DNA of 64,000 bases, taken from contig CP117875.1 in NCBI GenBank assembly GCA_028736075.1, forward strand, positions 1,426,001 through 1,490,000, written 5' to 3'. Shown here one piece after another: positions 1-8,151 of this stretch. How positions within the stretch are numbered: the first letter of the stretch is position 1; every line of letters begins with the position of its first letter. The DNA is from Chryseobacterium sp. KACC 21268. Its GTDB lineage: Bacteria; Bacteroidota; Bacteroidia; Flavobacteriales; Weeksellaceae. A program made the position numbers and the translations under genes. The notes under the pieces were generated by a model. That model ran no database searches, was not told where the DNA came from, and worked only from the letters and a program-made list of their open reading frames with translations.

Positions 1-2
1 CG

Positions 3-1094
3 GAGAATCTCTTGAAATATTCAAAACACGGCGTACAGGCAAAAGCGATGATTCCAAGTTATCCAAGCATCACTTTTCCTAATCATTGGAGTTTGATTAC
101 AGGACTTTACCCTTCTCATCACGGTTTGATTGATAATTACTTTTATGATTACAATAGAAAGGAGAGGTATGCGATGAGCAAAAGGGAAAATGCCGAGGAC
201 GGAACTTGGTACGGCGGAATCCCACTTTGGGCTTTGGCAGAAAAGCAAGGAATGATCTCGGCTTCGTTGCAATGGGTTGGATCTGCAAGTGATGCTGGTG
301 GAAATAGACCAACTTATTATTATCATTATCACGAAAAATTCACACCCTCGGAGAAAGTTGATAAAGTCATTAATTGGCTGAAGTTGCCGGAAGATCAAAG
401 ACCACATTTCATCTCATTGTATTTTCCGGAAGTGGACGGGGCGGGACATCATTTTGGACCAGAATCTAAGGAAACAGAAAGTGCAGTTCATCTGATTGAC
501 GATGCGATTGGCAATTTGGTTCAAAAAGTCAATAGTCTGGGCTTAAAGAATGTCAATTTTGTTTTTGTTTCCGATCACGGAATGATTCAGGTAAATGGAG
601 GAAATCCTTTGGAAATTCCTCAGATGGTGATGGATAACGATAGATTTGACTACTATAATTCTCAGACTTTATTTAGAGTTTATGTTAAAAATCCGAAAGA
701 AATCCGATCCGTTTTCAGAGAATTGAAGAACAAGGAAACCGATGATTACGATGTTTATCTGGATAAAAGATTGCCAAAATATCTGCATTTTGCCACAAGA
801 GATGACCAATATAAAAGGATAGGGCAAATCCTCTTGATTCCCAAAGCACCGAAAATATTTTTAGAAAAAGGACAGAAAACCTCTAGTGGAAAACACGGCT
901 ACGATCCCAAATTGGTTCCAGAAATGAAATCAACATTTTTTGCCTGGGGACCTGCATTCAAAAGCAATCTGATCATTAATGAATTTGAAAATGTGAATAT
1001 CTATCCTTTGGTAGCAAAGATTCTGGATTTGAAAATAAATCAGAAAATAGATGGTAAGCTGAAAAATTTGGAATGTGTTTTGAATACAAAATAA
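3..1094 (+). CDS. Ectonucleotide pyrophosphatase/phosphodiesterase (NPP) family, 5' truncated
   Basis: Metal-dependent hydrolase of the alkaline phosphatase superfamily; NPP enzymes cleave nucleotide or phospholipid phosphodiester bonds outside the cytoplasm. The frame is open to the left edge, so signal peptide and first zinc ligand lie outside the window. Visible signatures: the catalytic threonine in PSITFPNHWSL, D and H in DGAGHHFGP, D-H in SDHGM, and the final zinc histidine in GKHGYDP. Length and motif order fit the family. A TTG at 12 is in frame but is inside the conserved domain and is not the start. The gene is followed by a three-hairpin region ending in a T-tract. Family is confident; substrate is unknown. 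Confidence 0.9.
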   Translation, partial: ENLLKYSKHGVQAKAMIPSYPSITFPNHWSLITGLYPSHHGLIDNYFYDYNRKERYAMSKRENAEDGTWYGGIPLWALAEKQGMISASLQWVGSASDAGGNRPTYYYHYHEKFTPSEKVDKVINWLKLPEDQRPHFISLYFPEVDGAGHHFGPESKETESAVHLIDDAIGNLVQKVNSLGLKNVNFVFVSDHGMIQVNGGNPLEIPQMVMDNDRFDYYNSQTLFRVYVKNPKEIRSVFRELKNKETDDYDVYLDKRLPKYLHFATRDDQYKRIGQILLIPKAPKIFLEKGQKTSSGKHGYDPKLVPEMKSTFFAWGPAFKSNLIINEFENVNIYPLVAKILDLKINQKIDGKLKNLECVLNTK

Positions 1095-1116
1095 TTATTT
1101 AGAACTAATATTAGAC

Positions 1117-1240
1117 TAAAAAAAAAGCCCTCAAAACCGGATTAGGCTTTGAGGGGAGATGTGGAAGTAAAAACACACAAATTACTTCCTAAGTTACCAG
1201 TTTACCAATGATAAAAAATAAACTGGTTTTTTTTTATAAT
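1117..1240. ncRNA. Three-hairpin structured element, possible small RNA or double terminator
   Basis: Three perfect 8-bp stems follow one another: CCCTCAAA (1128) with TTTGAGGG (1148), GGAAGTAA (1163) with TTACTTCC (1182), and CCAGTTTA (1197) with TAAACTGG (1219). The last stem runs into about ten T residues, giving a plus-strand intrinsic terminator. The first stem is preceded by nine A residues, so it is a terminator when read on the minus strand. The simplest reading is two back-to-back terminators with a hairpin between them. A discrete structured RNA is the alternative. No clear TAnnTTTG box is seen just upstream. Confidence 0.4.
1197..1236 (+). terminator. Intrinsic terminator after the NPP gene
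   Basis: The 8-bp stem CCAGTTTA/TAAACTGG is followed directly by a run of about ten T. It is the last hairpin of the structured region and is correctly oriented to end transcription from the phosphodiesterase gene. Confidence 0.7.
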
Positions 1241-1630
1241 GATAATGGATAACTTTTCCATCGTCAATTGTTTTTATTTTTAACGATTCCAATCAGCTTG
1301 GTTTATTAAAACCAACGAAGCTAAGTTCTATCATTTTTTTTCTTTAGGGATCGTAATTTTTTTCAGTTATTACTACGGTTTGTTTTTTTTGGTAATGAGG
1401 TTGCAAAGAAATGTAGATAAGCTGTTTTTTGCTAAAAATCCGATACCCATCCGATACCCAATTTCAGTAAATTATTGATTGTAAATTAAAAAGGATTATT
1501 GCCAATCTGCAACTGGTTTTTGATGGAAAAAATAATTTAACTTTCTAAGTATCTTTCGGTGCGAAAAGATCAGTTTTTTATATCAGTTATTTTATAAAAG
1601 GGTACCTAGTGGGTCTTGAATATAATTAGG
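1241..1630. other. Gene-free, A+T-rich spacer
   Basis: No convincing reading frame is seen on either strand. It has several T-runs and a short stem near 1298-1332 (AGCTTGGTTT with AAACC..AAGCT). No promoter with both -33 and -7 elements was recognised. It lies between the 3' ends of two convergent genes. Confidence 0.5.
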
Positions 1631-1635
1631 TTATA

Positions 1636-1670
1636 AAAAAAGAGAACACAAAAATGTGTCCTCTTTTTTT
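1636..1670 (-). terminator. Terminator of the alcohol dehydrogenase gene
   Basis: The arms AGAGAACACA and TGTGTCCTCT pair with one mismatch around an AAAA loop, and A- and T-runs flank both sides. It could therefore work in both directions. It sits 19 bases past the minus-strand alcohol dehydrogenase stop codon. Confidence 0.75.
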
Positions 1671-1688
1671 ATGATATGAAGATTTAAA

Positions 1689-2753
1689 TTAATCTTTAAA
1701 GCTTTTCATATCAATTACGAATCTGTATTTCACATCGCTTTTCAACATTCTTTCATATGCTTCGTTGATGTCTTGCATTTTGATAATCTCTATGTCAGAG
1801 ACAATATTTTTCTCCCCACAAAAGTCCAACATTTCCTGAGTTTCCTTAATACCTCCAATCAACGATCCTGCGACAGAACGTCTTTTATAAATCATTGGTT
1901 TGGTACTTACAGAATCATTTTCGAATTCTCCAATAAACCCTACCAAAACCAAAGTTCCATTCACAGCAAGAGTCTGCATATAAGGATTAATGTCGTGTTC
2001 GTAAGGAACTGTATCGATGATTAGATCAAATTTATTAAGAGCGGCTTTCATCTCTTCTTCGTCTGTAGAGATGATTACCTGATCTGCGCCTAATTTTTTA
2101 GCATCTTCCGTTTTTCCCGCACTTCTGGAGAACAAGGAAACTTCAGCTCCCAAACCTTTCGCCAGTTTGATTGCCATATGTCCCAGTCCGCCTAAGCCAA
2201 CGACTGCTACTTTAGAATTTTCATTCACATTCCAGTGTTTCAAAGGCGACCAAGTCGTGATTCCTGCACAAAGAAGTGGTGCAACAGCTGCCAAATCCAA
2301 GTTCTCAGGAACGTGCAGCACAAAATGCTCATCCACAACAACGGATTCTGAGTAACCGCCATATGTTCTTTGGTTCTCTATGTATTTGTCTTTTCCGTTG
2401 TAAGTTCCTGTAAATCCATTTTCGCAGAATTGCTCAAGATCCTGAGCACAGCTGCTGCAAGTTCTGCAAGAATCCACCATACAACCTACGGCAGCCAGAT
2501 CCCCAACTTTGAATTTCGAAACTTCGCTTCCAACACCTGTGATTCTACCTACAATCTCGTGTCCGGGAACTGCAGGGTAAACAGATCCTCCCCAGTCATT
2601 TCTCGCTGTGTGTAGATCTGAGTGGCAAACGCCGCAATACAGGATATCAATCTCTACATCTTTTGGTTGGATTTCTCTTCTCTCGATGGTTATTAGTTCC
2701 AAATCGCTTTCAGGAGCGTCTGTCCCGAAGGCTTTTACTTTGTGTGTCTGCAT
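1689..2753 (-). CDS. Zinc-dependent NAD(P) alcohol dehydrogenase (YahK/cinnamyl alcohol dehydrogenase type)
   Basis: Medium-chain dehydrogenase that interconverts alcohols and aldehydes, probably a broad-range NADPH aldehyde reductase in the cytoplasm. The 354 residues are the family's normal length. The catalytic zinc site is CGVCHSD (about residue 41) with GHE near 65. The structural zinc site is the four-cysteine cluster around 90-112, and the Rossmann nucleotide motif GLGGLG lies near 186. The closest pattern known to me is E. coli YahK. The gene is monocistronic, with its own terminator. Family is confident; substrate is not known. Confidence 0.93.
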   Translation of the reverse strand: MQTHKVKAFGTDAPESDLELITIERREIQPKDVEIDILYCGVCHSDLHTARNDWGGSVYPAVPGHEIVGRITGVGSEVSKFKVGDLAAVGCMVDSCRTCSSCAQDLEQFCENGFTGTYNGKDKYIENQRTYGGYSESVVVDEHFVLHVPENLDLAAVAPLLCAGITTWSPLKHWNVNENSKVAVVGLGGLGHMAIKLAKGLGAEVSLFSRSAGKTEDAKKLGADQVIISTDEEEMKAALNKFDLIIDTVPYEHDINPYMQTLAVNGTLVLVGFIGEFENDSVSTKPMIYKRRSVAGSLIGGIKETQEMLDFCGEKNIVSDIEIIKMQDINEAYERMLKSDVKYRFVIDMKSFKD

Positions 2754-2805
2754 TATTTTGAATATTTTTACTTAAAATTTTTATTAATTTATCTATTATC
2801 GTTTG

Positions 2806-3237
2806 ATGAAAAAACTGCTTTACAAATGCTATCCTGCACTTATCAATGTCTATACCGTTTGGATGTTATATTTGCTTTTCTTTGCATCTTTTCGCTTTTC
2901 AGAGACCATTCTTTTTACAATCAAGACTGTTCCTTTCAAGACCATTGATGAGTACACAGTAAACGTCATCAGATACGATAAGTTAGAATTTTTCAAGAAC
3001 ATCTTTGGAAATATCATTCTATTTATTCCTTATGGTTTTCTAGGCATTCTTTATCCAAAACTCAACAACGTCATTTGGTCTATTCTTACTTTTTTTGTCG
3101 TCATTAATCTTGTAGAGTTTTCGCAGTTTTATTTCAAAAGAGGGTTTGCTGATATAGATGATGTTATTCTCAATACTTTTGGATTTGTGATTGGTTTTGT
3201 TATATATAAAAGATTTTTCTTTACTAAGGACAAATAA
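2806..3237 (+). CDS. VanZ-like family membrane protein
   Basis: A small integral membrane protein of 143 residues with four predicted hydrophobic helices, around residues 12-32, 65-85, 88-105 and 120-137. The GNIILFIPYGFLG and ADIDDVILNTFGFVIGF segments match the VanZ-like family (named after VanZ of the teicoplanin-resistance cluster, but with generic unknown function in most bacteria). A TTG precedes the ATG by one codon; the ATG is preferred. Its last 14 bases overlap the 3' end of the convergent OmpA gene. Nothing here points to glycopeptide resistance. Confidence 0.8.
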   Translation: MKKLLYKCYPALINVYTVWMLYLLFFASFRFSETILFTIKTVPFKTIDEYTVNVIRYDKLEFFKNIFGNIILFIPYGFLGILYPKLNNVIWSILTFFVVINLVEFSQFYFKRGFADIDDVILNTFGFVIGFVIYKRFFFTKDK

Positions 3238-4906
3238 CTTTCATCTCCGTTCTACGATTAACTTGATGTTGATTTTCTGTGCAGTTTACATTATTTTTGC
3301 ATTTATTCAATAGTTGTGTTTCTCCGTACCCGATAGGTTTCAGTCTTGTCTTGGCGATTCCTTTTGCAACCAAATAATCTACAGCTGCATTCGCTCTGTT
3401 CTGAGACAATGTTTTGTTATAATCATCCGAAGCTCGTGAATCTGTATGCGATGCTAATTCCACTTTTGCATTCGGGTTGTCTTTCATAAACTGTACCATT
3501 TTGTTGAGCTCAGCTTTTGCATCCTCACGAATGAAAAATTTATCCAGATCATAATGGATATTTTTCAGATTGATTGGTTTTCCGCAAGTGGTTTCCTCCA
3601 TACAGACTTGTAGATTTAGGAAAAACGTATTGTTTCTGTCTACATTTTTCGAACTTACAGTTTCGGTTTGCGAGAAGTAATTTCCTTTTTTTCCGTAGAT
3701 GTGATAAGCGGTGTTCTTTTCAGCTTTGAAATAGAATCTACCTTCAATGTTGGTTTTTATCTCGTGGACAATTTCGGTTTCATTATTCTTAATGACAACC
3801 GTGACATCTCTCAGCGGATTTTTAGAATTACAAATATTCACCTGCCCCTTTACGAAAAATGTTTCCTTATCTGTCGTGATCTCTTTCTTCAACATTCCAT
3901 TTTTGACGAACTCACTTTTATCCGTTTTGGAAGAAATCAGATCTATATTATAAAGACTTCCTTTGATTTCATAATTTTCAGGCTTGATATTTTTAAAGAA
4001 GGCAACCCCTTGCGCATTGGTTTTGGCGAAGTAAGCGCGTTTCCCATTCTTATAAAGTTCTACAAAAGTATCTGGCAAAATTGTTCCTGTTTCTTTATCT
4101 CTAGCAATAACAGATAATCCATAATTTGGACTTGAGTCTTTGCCTGAAAATCTGAACGTAAGTCCTGCAAAAACACCAACCGAATGCGCCTCATGATCCA
4201 AAGCCGAAGTTCTAATCTCAGTGTTTGCCGTAGAGATCGTGTTTCGATTATCCGTTGTCGCAAAAGGAATATAACCAGATGCATTTCCATTCGCCACTAA
4301 ATCCTTTGTTTTGAAATGTTGCAAGTAATATCCGCCGACATTCAGCCCAATATTTTCTGAAAAGAACCAGTTAAATTCCAATTCGCCTTTCCCGGAAAAA
4401 ACATTTTTCTCATCATAACCTCTATGAAAATTAAGATTGTAAGCTGTTGCGCCATTATTTGAGATTAATGAAGTTTCGCCACCTTTGATATTCGAGATTC
4501 CACCTTTTAGCTTAAAGGTCAATCCCATATCATCGTTGATCACCCATCGAAAATTCGGACCGATTCCAAAGAAATAACGTTGGATTTTGTTTTCCCTTAA
4601 ACTTGGATCAGAAAGTTTCATACTTCCCAAATATAAATTCTCCGTTGGATAAGAACTTTTTGGAGTGTTTGAAAGATAATCCGCATTGATTCCCAAACCG
4701 ATCCAATTAAAATAATAATCTGCCGAAATCCCCAGATTCAAATTAGGTTTGTAATTAATGTATTTTGTTTGGTTGTCGTAGGAAGGAAAATCCAGTCCGC
4801 CTCGTAGTGAGATATTAAATTGATTTTCGTCGTACAAAGAACTCCTGAACTGCGAATTGAAAAACTGAGTGAAAATTAGGAATAAAAGAAGGAGAGATTT
4901 TCTCAT
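3224..4906 (-). CDS. OmpA family outer membrane protein with CarboxypepD-like domains
   Basis: An envelope protein linking outer membrane to peptidoglycan. Order: signal peptide (about 1-20); a 230-residue beta-strand-rich part that looks like an outer-membrane barrel; two carboxypeptidase-regulatory-like beta-sandwiches (about 262-325 and 350-420); then a C-terminal OmpA peptidoglycan-binding domain (about 445-560) with the HTDSRASDDYN and LSQNRANAAVDYL signatures. A GTG 24 bases upstream is in frame, but it falls on the TAnnTTTG promoter box at 4930-4937, so the ATG at 4906 is chosen. Its 3' end overlaps the VanZ-like gene by 14 bases. Confidence 0.9.
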   Translation of the reverse strand: MRKSLLLLFLIFTQFFNSQFRSSLYDENQFNISLRGGLDFPSYDNQTKYINYKPNLNLGISADYYFNWIGLGINADYLSNTPKSSYPTENLYLGSMKLSDPSLRENKIQRYFFGIGPNFRWVINDDMGLTFKLKGGISNIKGGETSLISNNGATAYNLNFHRGYDEKNVFSGKGELEFNWFFSENIGLNVGGYYLQHFKTKDLVANGNASGYIPFATTDNRNTISTANTEIRTSALDHEAHSVGVFAGLTFRFSGKDSSPNYGLSVIARDKETGTILPDTFVELYKNGKRAYFAKTNAQGVAFFKNIKPENYEIKGSLYNIDLISSKTDKSEFVKNGMLKKEITTDKETFFVKGQVNICNSKNPLRDVTVVIKNNETEIVHEIKTNIEGRFYFKAEKNTAYHIYGKKGNYFSQTETVSSKNVDRNNTFFLNLQVCMEETTCGKPINLKNIHYDLDKFFIREDAKAELNKMVQFMKDNPNAKVELASHTDSRASDDYNKTLSQNRANAAVDYLVAKGIAKTRLKPIGYGETQLLNKCKNNVNCTENQHQVNRRTEMKVICP

Positions 4907-4929
4907 TGATGTAGCTTTCTTGGTTGCCA

Positions 4930-4937
4930 CAAATTTA
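4930..4937 (-). promoter_or_regulatory. -7 promoter box of the OmpA-family gene
   Basis: TAAATTTG on the minus strand matches the Bacteroidota -7 consensus TAnnTTTG, 23 bases before the chosen ATG. No clear TTTG -33 partner is seen. It helps to exclude the upstream GTG start. Confidence 0.5.
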
Positions 4938-4950
4938 CTGAAATTAATAA

Positions 4951-4978
4951 ATAAAAATGCCGGCTATAAACCGGCATT
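4951..4978 (-). terminator. Terminator of the CTD-only T9SS gene
   Basis: Perfect 8-bp stem AATGCCGG/CCGGCATT with a 7-base loop. On the minus strand it is followed by TTTTATTTATT. It lies 20 bases past the stop codon of the small sorting-domain gene. Confidence 0.8.
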
Positions 4979-4998
4979 GTATGTTGAAAATAAAATTT

Positions 4999-5346
4999 TT
5001 ACTGTTTGATGATCTGTGTGATCTTCTGTGTATTATCATCCAACGTGTATCTCATTAGATATTTTCCTGGACGCAATTTGTCAAGTCTTAATTCAGTATT
5101 ATTACTATTGATGTTATACTCTGCAACTTGAGCTCCCAAAATCGAGAAGAAAGTCACTGTTTTAATTTTAACAGAAACGTCTTTTGATTTTAAAACCAAA
5201 ACATCCTTGGTAGGATTAGGATAGGCTATCAAAACACCATCATCGGTCCTTTGAGAAGAGATTGTACGTGCAGTCTGTGCTTTCATTTCTCCCGAAAATC
5301 CTACTGATACTACCGTAAATATGATAAAGAATAAAAGTTTTTTCAT
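4999..5346 (-). CDS. Small secreted protein consisting almost only of a T9SS type A sorting domain
   Basis: 115 residues: a signal peptide (about 1-23, ending near MKAQ) followed, after a short linker, directly by a type A C-terminal sorting domain of about 75 residues. The domain shows the AYPNPTKD start, a central FSILGAQV strand and the LRPGKYLMR..K end. Such domains normally sit at the end of large cargo proteins exported through the type IX secretion system and attached to the surface; here there is no cargo. It has its own terminator and is divergent from hemB. It may be a degraded remnant or a real mini-protein; the frame is intact. Confidence 0.8.
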   Translation of the reverse strand: MKKLLFFIIFTVVSVGFSGEMKAQTARTISSQRTDDGVLIAYPNPTKDVLVLKSKDVSVKIKTVTFFSILGAQVAEYNINSNNTELRLDKLRPGKYLMRYTLDDNTQKITQIIKQ

Positions 5347-5430
5347 TCGCTTTAGTCTGTATTATTACAATTACAACAAATATATTTTAAATAAATTACC
5401 TACGCAATAGTCTAACAATAAAAGTATAAT

Positions 5431-5438
5431 TAAATTTG
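5431..5438 (+). promoter_or_regulatory. -7 promoter box of hemB
   Basis: TAAATTTG fits TAnnTTTG and lies 20 bases before the hemB start codon. A matching -33 TTTG was not found at 17-23 bases upstream. Confidence 0.45.
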
Positions 5439-5458
5439 CATAAATATTTTCAATAAAG

Positions 5459-6445
5459 ATGATCTCAAGAAATAGAAGACTCAGAACCAACGATTCTATC
5501 AGAAGTCTAGTGCGCGAAACCAGCCTTACAACAAACGATTTGGTCTTGCCAATGTTCGTTACAGAAGGTGACAACAAAAAAGAAGCCATCTCATCTATGC
5601 CTGGCGTTTTTAGACAAAGTTTAGATCTTACGGTTAAAACTGTTAAAGAAAATTATGACCTTGGCATCAAAGCCATCAATCTATATATGAAGGTTTCTGA
5701 AAACCTGAAAGATAACACCGGAAAAGAAGCCTGGAATCCAAACGGATTGATGCAGACTGCCATCAAAGCTATCAAAGACGCTGTTCCAGGAATCATCATT
5801 ATGCCAGATGTGGCGTTGGATCCATACTCGATCTACGGTCACGACGGCATCATCAAAAATGGAAAGATTGACAACGATTCGACTGTAGAAGCACTCGTAA
5901 AAATGGGCGTTTCCCTTGCAGAAGCCGGCGCAGACATTCTCGCACCAAGCGATATGATGGACGGTCGAGTATTAGCAATGCGCGAAGGTCTGGAGGAAAA
6001 CGGATTCACAGATGTTGGGATCTTGTCCTACGCCGCCAAGTATGCAAGTGCGTTCTACGGCCCGTTCAGAAGTGCTTTGGATAGTGCACCAGTTGACAAT
6101 CAGGATATTCCAGCGGACAAGAAAACCTATCAAATGGATTTCCACAATTCCCGCGAAGCCATCGATGAAGCCTTGAAAGACGTGGACGAAGGTGCCGACA
6201 TCATTATGATAAAACCCGGAATGCCTTACCTGGACATCGTTTCCAAGATCCGCGAACTCATCACGCAACCAATCGCTGTTTATCAGGTCAGTGGCGAATA
6301 TGCAATGTTGAAGGCCGCAGTGCAAAACGGTTGGCTGGGCAATGACAAAGTGCTCATAGAAAGCCTCACCTCCATCAAACGTGCCGGCGCCGATATGATC
6401 TTCACCTACGCCGCTCCCGAAGTTGCAAAACTATTGAATAGATAA
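5459..6445 (+). CDS. hemB: Delta-aminolevulinic acid dehydratase (porphobilinogen synthase)
   Basis: Condenses two 5-aminolevulinate molecules to porphobilinogen, the second common step of heme synthesis, in the cytoplasm. The 328-residue length is normal. Substrate-binding lysines are seen in SYAAKYASAFYG (about 194) and in the Schiff-base motif MIKPGMPYLD (about 252). The metal loop reads DVALDPYSIYGHDG, with aspartates replacing the cysteine cluster of zinc enzymes, so this is the magnesium-type class. Near the 3' end the codon choice is more C-rich than in neighbouring genes. Assignment is certain. Confidence 0.97.
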   Translation: MISRNRRLRTNDSIRSLVRETSLTTNDLVLPMFVTEGDNKKEAISSMPGVFRQSLDLTVKTVKENYDLGIKAINLYMKVSENLKDNTGKEAWNPNGLMQTAIKAIKDAVPGIIIMPDVALDPYSIYGHDGIIKNGKIDNDSTVEALVKMGVSLAEAGADILAPSDMMDGRVLAMREGLEENGFTDVGILSYAAKYASAFYGPFRSALDSAPVDNQDIPADKKTYQMDFHNSREAIDEALKDVDEGADIIMIKPGMPYLDIVSKIRELITQPIAVYQVSGEYAMLKAAVQNGWLGNDKVLIESLTSIKRAGADMIFTYAAPEVAKLLNR

Positions 6446-6449
6446 TATT

Positions 6450-6563
6450 TTAGGAGCTTAATCCCGCTTTCCACTATATCTTTTTTGCTTTCATCACATT
6501 TGGTTTTCGAAACACGATTTGTAAAAAAGCAAAAAAGGATGCCGTTGCAATCGGGGCTATGGG
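6450..6563 (+). repeat. Intergenic hairpin repeat, family B copy 1
   Basis: The left box TAGGAGCTTAATCCCGCTTT and the right box GCCGTTGCAATCGGGGCTAT flank an inverted pair TTTTTTGCTTT/AAAGCAAAAAA. The same boxes, inverted, occur at 18083-18175. The layout resembles family A at 16.3, 44.9 and 51.0 kb. Confidence 0.75.
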
Positions 6564-6589
6564 TTTTGTCATCCAAACATTGCTTTGTA

Positions 6590-6700
6590 AAAAAGTTTTT
6601 CCATCTCTTTAAAGAAAGCCAAAGAGTGGCGACCTATTAGTAGAAAATGTAGTTAGGATGAGCAAAGCTCCATAGGAGCGACCTGTAAAAACAGGCATTA
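6590..6700 (+). repeat. Tandem GGCGACCT/GAGCGACCT intergenic repeat
   Basis: Two related units, GTGGCGACCTATTAGTAGA and TAGGAGCGACCTGTAAAAA, lie between hemB and rmuC. A short palindrome AGCTCCATAGGAGC lies inside the second. No reading frame is supported. It resembles short repeats I associate with flavobacterial intergenic DNA; this is recognition by eye, not a search. Confidence 0.5.
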
Positions 6701-6711
6701 AAAAAAATATA

Positions 6712-6752
6712 TAAAAAAATCAATCTTCCTCGCCCAAACCCTGAGGAAGATT
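6712..6752 (-). terminator. Terminator embedded in the end of rmuC
   Basis: The 10-bp arms AATCTTCCTC (6722) and GAGGAAGATT (6743) pair perfectly, and the minus strand then reads GATTTTTTTATAT. The stem covers codons for the last ten residues of RmuC, and the stop codon lies at the base of the stem. Confidence 0.8.
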
Positions 6753-8063
6753 TTTTTTGTTCTTAATTCCCAGACCTTTCAACTTCTGAGTCTGGATGAT
6801 CAAATTGTCATTCCCAGAGCTCAACTGCTTGAAAGCGTCATTGTAAGAATTCTTAGCCTGATCGATATTTTTTCCAATGCGTTCCAGATTATCAACAAAG
6901 CCAACAAATTTATCGTACAATTTCGCGCCTCTGTCCGCAATTTCCATCGCATTTCGATTTTGATGTTCGCGTTTCCAAAGGTCTTGAACCAATTTCAAAG
7001 AAGTGATCAAATTAGTTGGACTCAGTAACAAAATCCTTTTGTCATAGGCAAAATTCCAAAGATTTGGGTCAGTTTGCAAAGCCGTCATATAAGCCGCTTC
7101 ACTTGGAACAAACATCATTACAAAGTCCAAGGATTTATCAAAATCATCGTAGGCTTTCTGACTCAGTTGCAAAATGTGATTTTTGACCGATTGCAAATGT
7201 TGATTCTGCTTGATGGTGAAAATTTCAGCATCCGTTTCGTCCGTCATTTCCACAAAAGCGGTGAGAGAAACTTTGCTGTCGATGATCACATTTCTATTGT
7301 CTGGGTATTTTACAACCGCGTCAGGACGCATTTTTTTACCGGAAAATTCGGAGAAAATGGCTTTGTTGTTTTCATCTCGGAGTTCGTGCTCCATAAAATA
7401 TTCCTGATTTTTCCTCAATCCAGATTTTTCCAGAATACTTTCCAAGATCATTTCTCCCCAATTTCCTTGGGTTTTGCTCTCGCCTTTCAAAGCGCGCGTC
7501 AGCTTTTTGGCGTCTTCGGAAATCTGTTGGTTCAGATCTTTCAGTTCACGCACTTTTTCGCCAAGAGAAAAACGTTCCTTGGATTCCTTGTCATAAGTTT
7601 CGTTCACTGTATTTCTCAGTTCATTGATCTTTTCCTGAAAAGGTTCGAGAATCAACTTCAATTGATTCTGATTGAGTTGCGTAAATTTCTCAGATTTTTG
7701 TTCCAGAATTTGATTTGCCGTTTTCTCAAACTGAAGTCGATTCGTTTCCTGAAGTTTTTCGAAATCCTCTTTTTGATGTTCTAGATTTTCCTGCAGGTTT
7801 TTGTAATGCGCATTCAGTTCCGCATTTGTGAAAAGAAGTTCTTCCTTACTTTTTTGGATCAATGAATTTTCTCTCGTCAATTCAAGATTGGAAAGTTTTA
7901 ACTCTTCAATTTTTTGTTGATAATTGAGTTCATTTTCCTGAGCGCGAATCAGTTTTTCATTGGCTTCGTCAAAGTTTTTTTTGCTGACGGAATTTGATTT
8001 CATTAAAAGGAAGATTAAAATTCCTCCTACGATTATTCCAATAAATAAGTAAATGATTTCCAT
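6720..8063 (-). CDS. rmuC: DNA recombination protein RmuC
   Basis: RmuC proteins limit DNA rearrangement at inverted repeats and have a nuclease-like core. Visible parts: an N-terminal membrane anchor (about 2-20), a long Glu/Lys/Gln-rich coiled coil (about 25-190), then the RmuC domain (about 195-420) with QGNWGEMILESILEKSGL, RPDAVVKYPDNRNVIIDSK and FVPSEAAYMTAL. The 447 residues are normal. The terminator hairpin is built from its final codons. Assignment is firm; the molecular role is known only from E. coli. Confidence 0.95.
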   Translation of the reverse strand: MEIIYLFIGIIVGGILIFLLMKSNSVSKKNFDEANEKLIRAQENELNYQQKIEELKLSNLELTRENSLIQKSKEELLFTNAELNAHYKNLQENLEHQKEDFEKLQETNRLQFEKTANQILEQKSEKFTQLNQNQLKLILEPFQEKINELRNTVNETYDKESKERFSLGEKVRELKDLNQQISEDAKKLTRALKGESKTQGNWGEMILESILEKSGLRKNQEYFMEHELRDENNKAIFSEFSGKKMRPDAVVKYPDNRNVIIDSKVSLTAFVEMTDETDAEIFTIKQNQHLQSVKNHILQLSQKAYDDFDKSLDFVMMFVPSEAAYMTALQTDPNLWNFAYDKRILLLSPTNLITSLKLVQDLWKREHQNRNAMEIADRGAKLYDKFVGFVDNLERIGKNIDQAKNSYNDAFKQLSSGNDNLIIQTQKLKGLGIKNKKNLPQGLGEED

Positions 8064-8151
8064 TTTATCCTTCGTTATTTTTCACAATATTAAAATAACT
8101 TCTGTTCATAAAACTGAGGTTTTCCGTAAAATTAATAATTGATCCAGAATC

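Noticed and set aside
2803-3237. VanZ homologue as a teicoplanin-resistance gene
   Set aside because: No vanHAX or regulator genes are near, and VanZ-like proteins are widespread with other roles.
4907-4930. Upstream GTG start for the OmpA-type gene
   Set aside because: The GTG falls on a TAnnTTTG box, and the added residues would precede a good signal peptide.
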